Assembly: GCA_016708725.1 (NCBI GenBank)
Contig: JADJFE010000001.1
Coordinates: forward strand, 248,001 to 312,000
DNA length: 64,000 nucleotides
Source: Candidatus Aalborgicola bjergmarkensis
GTDB lineage: Bacteria > Pseudomonadota > Gammaproteobacteria > Burkholderiales > Burkholderiaceae_C
Direction: 5' to 3'
Position 1 is the stretch's first letter; every line of letters begins with the position of its first letter. Of the stretch, positions 1 through 9,522 are shown piece by piece. A program made the translations under genes and the position numbers. The notes beneath the pieces are model-generated. The model had not been told where the DNA came from and made no database searches. It saw only the letters and a program-made list of their open reading frames with translations.

Positions 1-265
1 CCTCTGCGGTCACCATGAGGACGGGCAGGTGCTTGAGTTTGTCGTCCTTTTTGATTTCACCGAGCAACTGAAACCCGTTCATGTTGGGCATGTTGATGTC
101 ACTGACCACGAAATCAAAAGTCGAACTGCGTAGCTTTTGCAAGGCAGCCACGCCATCCTCGGCTTCATCGGCCTCGGTATACCCACTCTCCTTGAGCAAG
201 TTGCGCACAATTCGCCGCATGGTGGAAAAATCATCAACAACTAAAAAACGCAAATCTTTTGACAT
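1..265 (-). CDS. cheY: CheY-like chemotaxis response regulator (3' end outside window)
   Basis: Single receiver domain that carries the chemotaxis phosphoryl signal from CheA to the flagellar switch. The visible N-terminal 88 residues begin MSKDLRFLVVDDFSTMRR and contain the acidic pair D11-D12, the phospho-acceptor region VVSDINMPNMNGF and the switch Thr in PVLMVTAE. The C-terminal part with the conserved Lys lies beyond base 1. The gene follows motA-motB on the same strand after a 71-bp gap, an order common in beta- and gammaproteobacterial flagellar clusters. Start chosen at the ATG at 265, which gives the standard CheY N-terminus. Confidence 0.93.
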   Translation of the reverse strand, partial: MSKDLRFLVVDDFSTMRRIVRNLLKESGYTEADEAEDGVAALQKLRSSTFDFVVSDINMPNMNGFQLLGEIKKDDKLKHLPVLMVTAE

Positions 266-336
266 GAATTACCCTTTCCCGGGTGAATGTTGCATAGCGC
301 TAAGTATCACAGAAATTTGAACGGAATGAATCGGAT

Positions 337-1281
337 TTAATGCGCCCGGGCCGAAACCGCAGCTGGCTGAGGTGCTTGAGAGACAGGTTCCAGCTCCACA
401 GGAACTGGCTGCACACCCAAAAGCCGCTCCTCGGCCTCCTTGGTCATCACCAGAATGCTGATACGCCGGTTGCTCGGACTAAACGGATCTTGGGAGTCTA
501 GCAGCAAGCTCGACGCCATGCCAACCACGCGCGCGAGTTTTTCTTCCGGCATACCAACGCTGGTCAGTTCCCGGCGGGATGCATTGGCGCGGTCAGCGGA
601 AAGCTCCCAGTTACTGTAACCCCTGGCTGCGTTGCTGTACGGCGTGCGGTCCGTGTGGCCATCCAGGCTGATTTTGTTATTGACATCGAGCAAAACCACG
701 CCAATTTCCCGCAAAATGTCACGCATGTAGGGCTTTACGATAGTACTGCCACTGTCGAACATGGGGCGCCTCTGGTCGTCCACGATTTGTATTTGCAAGC
801 CATCCGGCGTAATTTCCAGACGAATCTGCGAACTGAACTCCGCCATCTTGGGGTTGCTGGAGATGGTCTCGGCGATTTTGGCGCTCAATTCGGCGAGCAT
901 TACCGCCTCACTCTTGGCAGCCTGCGATTTTTGCTTATCCCCCGCCATTTTGCGCGCCTTGCGGTCAGTTCCTTCTCCGCGCTTGTTCTGTCCGGCAGTC
1001 TGGGTTACATCAGTACCACCACCCGTGATCACACTGCTACTGGTGCCAGCGCCACTACCGCCGGACATAGCCACCTTCAAGGGCGTAGAAAAGTAGTCCG
1101 ATATCCCTTTTTTGTCGCCCTCAGAGGTGCTGCCAAGCAACCACATCAACAAGAAAAACGCCATCATTGCCGTCACGAAATCTGCATAGGCAATCTTCCA
1201 GGCCCCCCCATGCGCCGAGTGCCCCCCCTTTTTTATCCGCTTGATGATAATGGGTTGGAGTTTTTTTGCGTCCCCACTCAT
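337..1281 (-). CDS. motB: Flagellar motor stator protein MotB
   Basis: Peptidoglycan-anchored stator subunit that forms the proton channel with MotA. The 314-residue protein has the basic cytoplasmic N-terminus, one membrane segment at about residues 30-50 with the channel Asp (D34 in AYADFVTAMM), a Gly/Ser/Thr-rich linker, and a C-terminal OmpA-like peptidoglycan-binding domain (DGHTDRTPY, then SNWELSADRA and PSNRRISILV). Length is normal for the family. It starts 18 bp after the motA stop, so the two are surely cotranscribed. Confidence 0.96.
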   Translation of the reverse strand: MSGDAKKLQPIIIKRIKKGGHSAHGGAWKIAYADFVTAMMAFFLLMWLLGSTSEGDKKGISDYFSTPLKVAMSGGSGAGTSSSVITGGGTDVTQTAGQNKRGEGTDRKARKMAGDKQKSQAAKSEAVMLAELSAKIAETISSNPKMAEFSSQIRLEITPDGLQIQIVDDQRRPMFDSGSTIVKPYMRDILREIGVVLLDVNNKISLDGHTDRTPYSNAARGYSNWELSADRANASRRELTSVGMPEEKLARVVGMASSLLLDSQDPFSPSNRRISILVMTKEAEERLLGVQPVPVELEPVSQAPQPAAVSARAH

Positions 1282-1299
1282 GCTTATGCCCCCTGGGCT

Positions 1300-2157
1300 T
1301 TATTTTTTCTTGACATACGTTTCCAGTTCGACGAACGTGGGTCGCTCGGTGGAAAACAGCACCTTACGGCCAAACTCAATCGCCGTTGACGGGTTGTAAC
1401 CCTGCATACTGGCCAGCAAGGTGGTACGGATGCACTGCAACTCCTTGCCCGACTCTTCCACTTTTTGTTCCAGAATGCCAGCCAGCGGCTCGGCAAAAGC
1501 GTACGCCAGCAAAATGCCCAGAAATGTACCCACCAGGGCGGAGCCAATCATGCCACCAAGAACCGCTGGTGGTTGGCCCACCGATCCCATGGTGTTCACC
1601 ACCCCCAACACCGCAGCCACAATACCGAAGGCTGGCAAACCGCCCGCAACCCGTTGTAACGCAGCAACAGCAGCGTGCGCTTCGTGGTGGTGCGTTTCAA
1701 TTTCACTGTCCATCAAGGACTCGATTTCGTGCGCATTGAGGTTGCCCGAGACCATCATGCGCAAATAATCGGTAATAAATTCAACCACATGGTGGTCAGA
1801 GCCAACGGTTGGGTATTTCTGGAACAAGGGCGACTGATGGGGTTCTTCGACATCCTTTTCAATCGCCATCAAGCCCTCTTTGCGGGCTTTTTGCAGAATA
1901 TCGAACATCAGTGCCATCAATTCCATGTACCGCGCCTTGGTGTACTTGCTGCCCTTGAAACACAAGCCCAGGCCTTTGATGGTGGCCTTGACCACTTTGC
2001 CCTGGTTATTGGCCAGAAAAGCACCCGCCGTGGCACCACCAATGGTGATTATTTCAAACGGTAACGCCTTCAGGATCACCGAGATGTTGCCACCATGGAA
2101 AATATACACGCCAAAGACGCACACCAGGCAGATGAGCCAACCGACGAGTACGTTCAT
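1300..2157 (-). CDS. motA: Flagellar motor stator protein MotA
   Basis: Inner-membrane stator subunit that couples proton flow to rotation. The 285 residues show four hydrophobic segments (about 1-20, 30-50, 170-190, 200-222), the large cytoplasmic loop between the second and third, and the conserved Pro-containing GLPAFGIVAAVLGVV stretch. First gene of motA-motB-cheY on the minus strand. No clear flagellar sigma-28 promoter could be read in the 160 bp upstream. Confidence 0.96.
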   Translation of the reverse strand: MNVLVGWLICLVCVFGVYIFHGGNISVILKALPFEIITIGGATAGAFLANNQGKVVKATIKGLGLCFKGSKYTKARYMELMALMFDILQKARKEGLMAIEKDVEEPHQSPLFQKYPTVGSDHHVVEFITDYLRMMVSGNLNAHEIESLMDSEIETHHHEAHAAVAALQRVAGGLPAFGIVAAVLGVVNTMGSVGQPPAVLGGMIGSALVGTFLGILLAYAFAEPLAGILEQKVEESGKELQCIRTTLLASMQGYNPSTAIEFGRKVLFSTERPTFVELETYVKKK

Positions 2158-2320
2158 AGGTGCACGGTGACAACAAAGTCAAAGACTGGATGGGGCGACA
2201 AGCGCAGTAGGGGACGCATGCCGTGCATCATAGCGCAAAGGCAAAACCAGGGAAAATGCTCCCGATAATATAGCTTATCCCGCGCATCACACGTGCCCTA
2301 CAGCCACATTTGCTCTAATT

Positions 2321-2524
2321 CTAGGCAAAGGTGTTGAGCTTGGTTCCCAGATTGCCACTGCTCGCCAGAGCCTGCGGCTGAGGCAATGCCTGCAGCAAGG
2401 CAGCCGCGCCAGCAGCTTGCGAATCCAGCGCTTTCTTCAAAACCGCGATGTTGATGGCGTCGGACTTGGGGGCGGCTGCGGCGGTTGTCGCGGTTTGAAC
2501 AGCGGGGTTATTGGTAATATTCAT
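2321..2524 (-). CDS. Small YjfB-like putative motility protein
   Basis: A 67-residue protein beginning MNITNNPAVQTATTAAAA with the core INIAVLKKALDSQAAGAAAL and ending GNLGTKLNTFA. This pattern (short N-terminus, VLKKALD-S-A helix, G-N-G-x-x-L-N end) matches the YjfB putative motility family, whose function is not established. The start at 2524 is preceded by a good ribosome binding site (AGGAGA 5-10 bases upstream), so the longer in-frame extension to 2593 is unlikely. Its position beside motAB fits a flagellar-associated role, which is inference. Confidence 0.7.
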   Translation of the reverse strand: MNITNNPAVQTATTAAAAPKSDAINIAVLKKALDSQAAGAAALLQALPQPQALASSGNLGTKLNTFA

Positions 2525-2610
2525 AAAATTTTCTCCTGTTGGGGGTGGGGATGGGGTCCGGTGCGTATCTGACCATCGGTTCCATACCGCCAATCTTGAG
2601 CAGATTCAAC

Positions 2611-2648
2611 ACAATTCAGCACAATTCAGCACAATTCAGCACAATTCA
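2611..2648. repeat. Tandem 10-bp repeat (ACAATTCAGC x 3.8)
   Basis: Three perfect copies of ACAATTCAGC and a partial fourth. The last copy supplies the stop codon (TCA on + strand) of the HD-GYP gene. A simple slippage repeat in the gap before the YjfB-like gene; no function is evident. Confidence 0.9.
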
Positions 2649-3718
2649 TGCCGCAAAATCCAGATCCGGCAATGCGCCCTTGTCTTCTGCATATTGTTCC
2701 TTGATTTTCAACATCTCCGGCAAAGCCTGATGCAAAGCCGGCAGCAAGGCAGGGTCAAAGTGTTTACCGGCGCCATCCTCGATCAATGCAAGGGCCGCCT
2801 CCACGGTCCAGGCTTTTTTGTAAGGACGTGCGGTAGTCAAGGCATCAAAGACATCGGCGATGGCCACGATGCGGCCAAAGAGCGGAATTTCTTCACCCTG
2901 CAAGCCCTTGGGGTAACCGCTGCCGTCCCACTTTTCATGGTGCGTGGTGGCCACACAGTGCGCCGCATGCAGCAAATCATCCCGATGTTGCCCGATGATT
3001 TCGCCCCCCATGCCCGGGTGCTGGCGCATAACCTCCCATTCGGTGGCATCGAGTGCACCGGGTTTGAGCAAGATGTTGTCAGGGATACCGATTTTCCCAC
3101 GTCGTGCATCGGCGCCGCATGAAAGAGAATGTCCACGCTCACAGCCCCCAGCCCTGCCGCCTGGGCGATCAAACGCGCGTAGTGGCTCATGCGAATGACA
3201 TGGTTGCCGGTTTCGTTGTCCTTGAACTCGGCGGCGCGCCCCAGGCGGCGAATGATCTGGCTGCGCGTCTTTTCCAACTCGGCGGTACGCAGTGCCACCA
3301 GGCGTTGCAGCTCGCGTGTCTGGTCATACAGCGCCAGGTGGGTGCGCACCCTAGCCAGCACAATCGCCGGACTGATGGGTTTGGTGATGTAGTCCACCGC
3401 CCCCAGCTCCAGCCCCTTGCGCTCATCCTCGATTTCGTTCATTGCGGTGACGAAAATTACGGGAATATCGTGCGTGGCCGAGTTGCGTTTGAGTCGCTGG
3501 CAGACATCGTAGCCACTGATGCCGGGCATCATGATGTCGAGCAGTATCAAATCGGGTCGATTCTCGCCGGCGGCAATCTTGAGTGCTTTTTCCCCATTCA
3601 GGGCAACTTTCGTCACGTAATGGGGCGCTAAAACCTCGGTCAGCACGTCGATATTGTCTGGCGTGTCATCAACGATCAGAATAATTTGCGGTATTTGCTT
3701 GGTTATGGCTGCGTTCAT
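2646..3718 (-). pseudogene. Response regulator with HD-GYP phosphodiesterase domain, split by a -1 frameshift
   Basis: RpfG-type protein: an N-terminal receiver (VDDTPDNIDVL; phospho-acceptor in LILLDIMMPGISGYDV) followed by a c-di-GMP phosphodiesterase HD-GYP domain. Residues up to MHDVGK are in one frame (3718 down to about 3092). The rest (IGIPDNILLKPG, HHEKWDGSGYPKG, ADVFDALTTARPYKKAW) continues in the -1 frame to the stop at 2646. The junction lies at GTG GGA AAA TCG; re-reading one A restores the expected VGKIGIPD. The start overlaps the stop of the upstream kinase (ATGA), so the two form a pair. This could be a true one-base deletion, a sequencing error in a short A run, or programmed slippage at G GGA AAA. 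All catalytic motifs survive across the two frames. Confidence 0.85.
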
Positions 3719-6700
3719 AGATGTTCCTGTTCCTGTAATGGGAGCGCGACGTCGAGCGCACGCGCGATCTCGTGCACCAGCTTCAGTGCGTCTTCAAACT
3801 CATACCTGGCGATCAACTTTTGCAACTGAAGGCTATTGCCAGCCTGTCCGACGCCACGCAGCTTGTCGGCCAGGCGTTCACTCAGCCGCGCAGCGCGCGC
3901 GTCATCATTCGCTAACAGGGTGGCCAGCTGTGCCAACTCACTGGCCAAAACAGCAGGGTCTGGCAAAGACGTTGGGGCATCCACATGGACGGATTGGGAC
4001 GCATGAAGACTGACTGCGATCTGGCCCAAAAGCATGTTCAACTCGTCTGACATGGCAACCAGTGCGGGTTGCAAGGCATCTGGTGTGCCGTGGCGCAAAG
4101 CTCTTTCCACGTCCGCAGCCAGGCCCAGCAGACGGGTGGCACCAATGTTTCCAGCCAGGCCCTTGGTGGTATGGGCCTCACGCAGCGCACTCTCCAACGC
4201 GCCGCTGGCGATGGCTGCTTCAATCCGTTCCATCACCCCACCTTGTGTTTCCGCGAAGCGTGCGATGAGCTTGCGCACCAGCTTGGCATTGCCACCCATG
4301 CGCTGCAAGGCTTGCGCCAGGTCCAGACCAACGATCATGGGCAAATCGGTCTCACGTCTGTGCGGCAACGCAGGCGCGTCCGGTAGGGGTTGCATATGCG
4401 CTTTTTTGGGCTTGATCCACTGCGCCAGGGTTTTGAACAGTTGCGCGACATCAATCGGTTTGCCGATGTGGTCGTTCATGCCCGCCGCCAGACACAGCTC
4501 GCGGTCGCCACGCATGGCGTTGGCCGTCATGGCCAGAATCGGCAGTTGGGCAAACCGGCTGTCGGCACGGATGCGGCGCGTGGCTTCAAAACCGTCCATG
4601 ATCGGCATCTGACAGTCCATGAGCACGCCGTCATAGTCGTGGCGTCTGACCTGGCTCAGGGCTTCGGCCCCATTGTTGGCCACATCAACCCGGATACCTG
4701 CCGCCTGCAAAAGCTCCAGCGCCAATTCCTGGTTAACTGCATTGTCTTCCACCAGCAGCAAATAAGCCCCCCGCACGCTCTGCTCGGCTGCATGGCTGGC
4801 CTGCTGGCGCTGTTGTTTGCGCCCCTTGGTGACCACTTCCTTGCCCAGGGCGGTCAAAATACTGTCCAGCAGTGCCGAGGGACTGACGGGTTTGAGCAGC
4901 AGACCGTCAATCCGGGTGCCATCCGCCTGGTCCAGAAATTCATCGCGGCTGTGCGCTGTGACCATCACAAAGGCCGGGACACCATCCAGGCGCGGGTCGG
5001 AGCGAATCTGCTGGATGGTGGCCAGGCCATCGAGTCCTGGCATCATCCAGTCCATCAACACCAGACCATAGGGGTGCCCTGTGTTCTGCGCCGCCTCCAG
5101 CGTGGCAACGGCCTCGGCACCACCAGGAATCGCCGTGGCATCGAAATTTTGTGATGCCAGCATGGCCAGCATGATTTCGCGCGCACGTGCGTTATCGTCC
5201 ACTATCAAGATGCGTAGCGCGCGCACATCGGCATCCAGCGTGGCGCGTTCGCGTGGCAATGTCTTTTGCAAACCAAAACACGCCGTGAACGTGAAGGTGC
5301 TGCCAACACCCAGCTGGCTTTGCACGCTTATTTGCCCCCCCATCAACTCCACCAGACGCTTGCTGATGGTCAAACCCAAACCGGTGCCACCGTACCTGCG
5401 GGTGGTCGAGGCGTCAGCCTGGGAAAACGCATTAAACAACTTGTCACTTTGCTCGCTGCTCAAGCCAACACCCGTGTCACTGATGTCAAAACGCAACTTG
5501 ATGCTATCCGGCAAAGCATCATGATCAGGGTCGAGAACATGAATTCCGACGGTGACTTCACCCTTTTCCGTGAACTTGATGGCATTGCCTACCAGATTGA
5601 TCAGCACCTGCCCCAGACGCAAGGCGTCTCCTACCAGTGCGGTTGGCACATCGGGCCCCACGTCGAACAACAGTTCCAACCCCTTGTCCTGGGCTTTGAT
5701 GACCGACAAATCGGCCAGGGTTTCCATGACGTCTTCCAGATGAAATTCGGCATTTTCGAACTGCAATTTCCCGGCTTCGATCTTCGAAAAGTCGAGAATG
5801 TCGTTGATGATTCCCAGCAGATTGCGTGCCGCACCATCTATTTTTTCGACGTAGTTGCGTTGCTTGGCACTGAGCTCGGTATGCAATGCCAGATGTGTCA
5901 TGCCAATGATGGCATTCATGGGGGTGCGAATTTCGTGGCTCATATTCGCCAGAAAATCCGATTTCATGCGTGTAGCCTCCTCGGCCATCTCCTTGGCCTG
6001 GCGCATCAACTCGGCGGCTTCGCGCTCAGCCGTCACGTCGTCAAACATCCACACCGTTCCGCTGGACAAATCATTGCGGTCAATGGCGTTGCCGCTGACA
6101 CGACACCAAAAACGCGACCCATCCTTACGACGCACCTCTTGCGTGCTGGTATGAATCTCCCCGCGCAAAATGTCAGCATACGGACCTTCAGACAGTTCCC
6201 TGGTTTCAGGGTACCAGATGCGCGGTGACTGCCCCAGCATCTCAGCCAGGTCCCAGCCAAACAGTTCGGCCATGCGGTGGTTGGCGCGGATGATGGACCA
6301 GTTCCTGATGAGGGCAATCCCCATGTTGGCCGACTCGAATATCGCATTCTGTTCGTCACTGGCTTGCCGAATGGCTTTTTCTGCTCTTTTCTGCTCGCTG
6401 ATGTCGCGCATCGTAGCCACCAGCAAGGACCTATCCTCATCCTCGGCCACATAGTACGACACGTCCACATCCAAAATGCTGCCGTCCAGACGCGTATGAC
6501 GTGTTTCAAAGCGCAACGGATGTCCGACATCACGCAATTTGGCCATCAGGGCGGTCATGTTCTTGCGCGAGAGAGTGTCCAGGAACTGCGGCGGCACCTG
6601 ACAACCGACGATGCGTTCGGCACTGCTTTGCATCAACGCCAATCCGGCTTTGTTGGCGTATACCACGGTCAGGGTTTCCGGGTCAGCCCAGAACATCGGC

Positions 6701-7875
6701 TCGGAATTTTCGACCACGGTGCGATTGAAAAGGATTTTTTTCTCGTCCTTTTTACGTTCGGTAATGTCCACCATCCAACCCAGGATACCAGGCGCACCCG
6801 CGTAATCCGTGGGCAGGTACGTCACCAACAGGTCGCGCACGGTGTGATTCGTGCAAAACATCTGCACCTCCATGTTATGCACTGCGCCCTGAGATTCGAG
6901 TCCGCGCACAATATCTGCACGCACCTCTGGCTCAACCAGGGCGTTCGTCGCCACATCGCCAACCTTCATATCCAGCAGCTCGGTGACGCGCGGATTGGCA
7001 AAACGGATAATGCCCCCGGAACTGACCGCCACCCCAACCGGCGCGGTGTCAAGGATGTTTTGCAAGCGCTGCGCCTGGTCGTTGAGCTTTTTTATCAGCG
7101 CCGTCAGCGTCAACCCGACAAACGATGCGTTGATTAGCATCAACACCAGCAGTTGCGCCCACATATAGTGCGCAAAATGCCGGAACTTCATGGTGTCATT
7201 CAAATTGCCCGGTGTATGCAGCATGACCCGGGTGTCATCCAGTGCGCGCAAAATGAACAGGATGCCAGCTGCCGCAATCGGCCATAAAAGGATACGCGCC
7301 GTCGTCTTATTGAAATTTTTGCGCAGCACCACGCTGCATTCGGCATAACCCTTGAGGCAAAAAAAGCCCGCTACCAGATAAATGGTGACACAAGCGGCAT
7401 TTTGCCAAGCCAACGTGCGCGCCAGGGCCCACAGCAGCAACACACCCAAGGCCATGGCAAGATGGTCGCGCACGGTGGTGCAAGGCAACTCGTAAAGCGC
7501 GCGCATACCGGAACGAAACAACAACGTGGCACTCAAAATCAGGAAGTCGGCAACATTGAATGCCTGGATGAACTCAAAATAGCCAACACCAGCCGGGCGA
7601 AACAGGGCCACCACATCGACAAGAACCAGCAGTAAATTGGCCAGGCTGAAATTCAGGGCGGCCGTGCGCGAAATATTGAGTTTCAAACCAAAAACAGCCC
7701 AGCCCAGCCCAGCCAGAGCGGAAACCATGGTCATCACATGGGCCAGAACCTCCGACTCATCCATCTTCGCCAGAGCAAAAGCCATGCCCATCACGTGGGC
7801 TACTGTCTCGGATTCGTTCATGGTGCTAAGGATGCTCGCAAGGTTTCCCATGACTTGGGTTTCGGTGATGGGCAT
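3715..7875 (-). CDS. Hybrid sensor histidine kinase (multi-TM, 3 PAS, HisKA, HATPase, 2 REC, Hpt)
   Basis: A 1386-residue phosphorelay kinase. Order: N-terminal short repeats (residues 18-56), about six or seven membrane helices (50-260), three PAS-type sensor regions (270-375, 380-500, 505-625), HisKA with His647 in ANMSHEIRTPMNAIIGM, HATPase (DTGVGLSSEQSDKLF, GGTGLGL), receiver 1 (Asp942 in LMDWMMPG), receiver 2 (Asp1087 in LMDCQMPIMDG) and a C-terminal Hpt domain (His1234 in REAHTTKGLAG). It therefore carries a full internal relay. Its stop overlaps the start of the receiver/HD-GYP gene, the likely output partner, suggesting control of c-di-GMP turnover. The input signal is unknown. Confidence 0.92.
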   Translation of the reverse strand: MPITETQVMGNLASILSTMNESETVAHVMGMAFALAKMDESEVLAHVMTMVSALAGLGWAVFGLKLNISRTAALNFSLANLLLVLVDVVALFRPAGVGYFEFIQAFNVADFLILSATLLFRSGMRALYELPCTTVRDHLAMALGVLLLWALARTLAWQNAACVTIYLVAGFFCLKGYAECSVVLRKNFNKTTARILLWPIAAAGILFILRALDDTRVMLHTPGNLNDTMKFRHFAHYMWAQLLVLMLINASFVGLTLTALIKKLNDQAQRLQNILDTAPVGVAVSSGGIIRFANPRVTELLDMKVGDVATNALVEPEVRADIVRGLESQGAVHNMEVQMFCTNHTVRDLLVTYLPTDYAGAPGILGWMVDITERKKDEKKILFNRTVVENSEPMFWADPETLTVVYANKAGLALMQSSAERIVGCQVPPQFLDTLSRKNMTALMAKLRDVGHPLRFETRHTRLDGSILDVDVSYYVAEDEDRSLLVATMRDISEQKRAEKAIRQASDEQNAIFESANMGIALIRNWSIIRANHRMAELFGWDLAEMLGQSPRIWYPETRELSEGPYADILRGEIHTSTQEVRRKDGSRFWCRVSGNAIDRNDLSSGTVWMFDDVTAEREAAELMRQAKEMAEEATRMKSDFLANMSHEIRTPMNAIIGMTHLALHTELSAKQRNYVEKIDGAARNLLGIINDILDFSKIEAGKLQFENAEFHLEDVMETLADLSVIKAQDKGLELLFDVGPDVPTALVGDALRLGQVLINLVGNAIKFTEKGEVTVGIHVLDPDHDALPDSIKLRFDISDTGVGLSSEQSDKLFNAFSQADASTTRRYGGTGLGLTISKRLVELMGGQISVQSQLGVGSTFTFTACFGLQKTLPRERATLDADVRALRILIVDDNARAREIMLAMLASQNFDATAIPGGAEAVATLEAAQNTGHPYGLVLMDWMMPGLDGLATIQQIRSDPRLDGVPAFVMVTAHSRDEFLDQADGTRIDGLLLKPVSPSALLDSILTALGKEVVTKGRKQQRQQASHAAEQSVRGAYLLLVEDNAVNQELALELLQAAGIRVDVANNGAEALSQVRRHDYDGVLMDCQMPIMDGFEATRRIRADSRFAQLPILAMTANAMRGDRELCLAAGMNDHIGKPIDVAQLFKTLAQWIKPKKAHMQPLPDAPALPHRRETDLPMIVGLDLAQALQRMGGNAKLVRKLIARFAETQGGVMERIEAAIASGALESALREAHTTKGLAGNIGATRLLGLAADVERALRHGTPDALQPALVAMSDELNMLLGQIAVSLHASQSVHVDAPTSLPDPAVLASELAQLATLLANDDARAARLSERLADKLRGVGQAGNSLQLQKLIARYEFEDALKLVHEIARALDVALPLQEQEHL

Positions 7876-7896
7876 GGCGGTTTTCCTTGTCGATCG

Positions 7897-9438
7897 TTAC
7901 CTGATTACCCCTTGCTGCGCGCAAGGTAGACGCACGGTGAGCGTCGTTGTGTGCTTTTCATCCGAGGTATGCATCGCAATGTCACCTGTTTGGGTCTGGG
8001 CAATCAGTTTGGCAGAAAAAGTCCCAAGTCCGACGCCACCTGGCTTACCCGAAGTGCTGAACTTATCAAAAAATGTACTGCGCACTTCCTGCGGGACCAC
8101 TCCATCATTGGTCAGGAACACACAGGCTTTGTTGTCTTCAACCTCAAGCGCAAGCCGGATGACGGTATTCTCTGCCGCTGCTTCCATCGCATTCTTGAAC
8201 AGGTTATGAAACATGGAGTAGCACAACAATTCGTCTCCCATGACCGGCATGGCGGGAAGCGATGCGGTGACCGCACCCTGGCTCAGCAACTGCACACCCA
8301 GCTTGCGCGTTGCCAGTTCGGACGCATTCTCGCGCACGATGCGGCTCAGTAGCACCGTGAGATCGACCGTGCTCGGATGAAACGTGTAACTACCGTTCTC
8401 CATCTTGTAGAGACTCAGCGACAGGGTGACCATGTTGAGCACGTTGTAGCCCGCATGTTCGATGTGCTTGATAACTTCCTTGTGGTCCGGTGTCAGGGCG
8501 GGGTCCGCTAGCAAACTAGAAGCAAATCCAATGATTCCGGCTATCGGACTCTTGAGATCGTGCTGTGCCATGCGCTCGACATAGTCACGCAGTTGCAGGT
8601 GGTGCTTGAGTTCGGCCAGGGTGCGGCTCAACTTGAGGTGGGTGTTGATCCGCGCGCGCAAGATGGGCGGATCCACCGGCTTGCTCACACAATCGGCAGC
8701 ACCGAGCGCAAAAGCACGGGTGATGTCGGCAGTCTCGCCCGTCGTACTCAGAAGAATGACGGGTATATCGGCGGTGGCCGCATTGGCCTTGATGCGCCTG
8801 CAGACCTCGTAGCCGTCCATCTCCGGCATCACCATGTCGAGCACAATCAAATCGGGAGTCCTGCCGGACTCCAGCATTTTGAGGGCCAGTTCGCCGCTGT
8901 TGACCGTATGCACCTGATAATCATCCTTGAGCATGCCAACCAGTTCATGGCAGCTCTCCGTCACATCGTCCACGACCAGCAATACCGGCAATACCAGTTT
9001 ACCGGGTGCCTTGGCAGTATCGGCACCCAAAGTCTTGTCAACCTGATGCTCCAGGGGATGCGGGTGTTCGATGATCCTTCTGATTTTGGCCTCCAGCGCA
9101 CCCACACTGAAAGGCTTGACCATGTACTCCGAAACACCGGCAGCAATGGCCATCTGCACCTGATGGCGCTCGGTCTCGGCCGTCATCATCAAGACCGGTA
9201 AATGGGTCGTTTTCGGGGCCGAGCGGATGCGCAGCAGCAGTTCCTGGCCCGTCATCACAGGCATGTTCCAATCCAGGATCACGGCATCGAAATTGTGCGT
9301 CTGCAACAACCGCCAAGCATCAGCGCCATTCATCGCCGTGACCACATTCGTCGTGCCCAATTGGTCCAGGCTGCTGGTCAGAATACGGCGCATGGCTTCC
9401 ATATCGTCCACCACCAGAAATGCTTTGTCTTTGATCAT
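7897..9438 (-). CDS. Double-receiver sensor histidine kinase
   Basis: A 513-residue soluble protein with two N-terminal receivers (Asp56 in AVILDWNMPVMTG; Asp201 in LIVLDMVMPEMDG, each followed by a conserved Lys in MVKPF and VSKPV) and a C-terminal kinase core: a His293-containing box (AQHDLKSPIAGIIGF) and an ATPase domain (GVGLGTFSAKLIAQ). No membrane segment or PAS domain is seen, so it is likely controlled by phosphorylation from other kinases. The ATPase N-box is divergent. It lies 21 bp upstream of the large hybrid kinase on the same strand, so cotranscription and crosstalk are probable. Confidence 0.88.
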   Translation of the reverse strand: MIKDKAFLVVDDMEAMRRILTSSLDQLGTTNVVTAMNGADAWRLLQTHNFDAVILDWNMPVMTGQELLLRIRSAPKTTHLPVLMMTAETERHQVQMAIAAGVSEYMVKPFSVGALEAKIRRIIEHPHPLEHQVDKTLGADTAKAPGKLVLPVLLVVDDVTESCHELVGMLKDDYQVHTVNSGELALKMLESGRTPDLIVLDMVMPEMDGYEVCRRIKANAATADIPVILLSTTGETADITRAFALGAADCVSKPVDPPILRARINTHLKLSRTLAELKHHLQLRDYVERMAQHDLKSPIAGIIGFASSLLADPALTPDHKEVIKHIEHAGYNVLNMVTLSLSLYKMENGSYTFHPSTVDLTVLLSRIVRENASELATRKLGVQLLSQGAVTASLPAMPVMGDELLCYSMFHNLFKNAMEAAAENTVIRLALEVEDNKACVFLTNDGVVPQEVRSTFFDKFSTSGKPGGVGLGTFSAKLIAQTQTGDIAMHTSDEKHTTTLTVRLPCAQQGVIR

Positions 9439-9522
9439 TTTCGTAATTCCCTCTGATACACAGGTATCTTTAATCTGCTACGTAAACAGATTCACCACCT
9501 GCACGCCACCTGCACTATAGCC

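Noticed and set aside
655..1389. 244-codon plus-strand open frame opposite motB
   Set aside because: Antisense shadow of motB/motA; no family similarity, and motB on the other strand is unambiguous.
2611..2648. Short tandem repeats as a CRISPR or origin iteron
   Set aside because: 10-bp direct head-to-tail copies without spacers; simple slippage repeat, and no replication gene nearby.
4390..5154. Long plus-strand frames (also 5266-6228, 6277-7137) across the hybrid kinase
   Set aside because: Antisense shadows of a 1386-codon kinase gene with clear domains.
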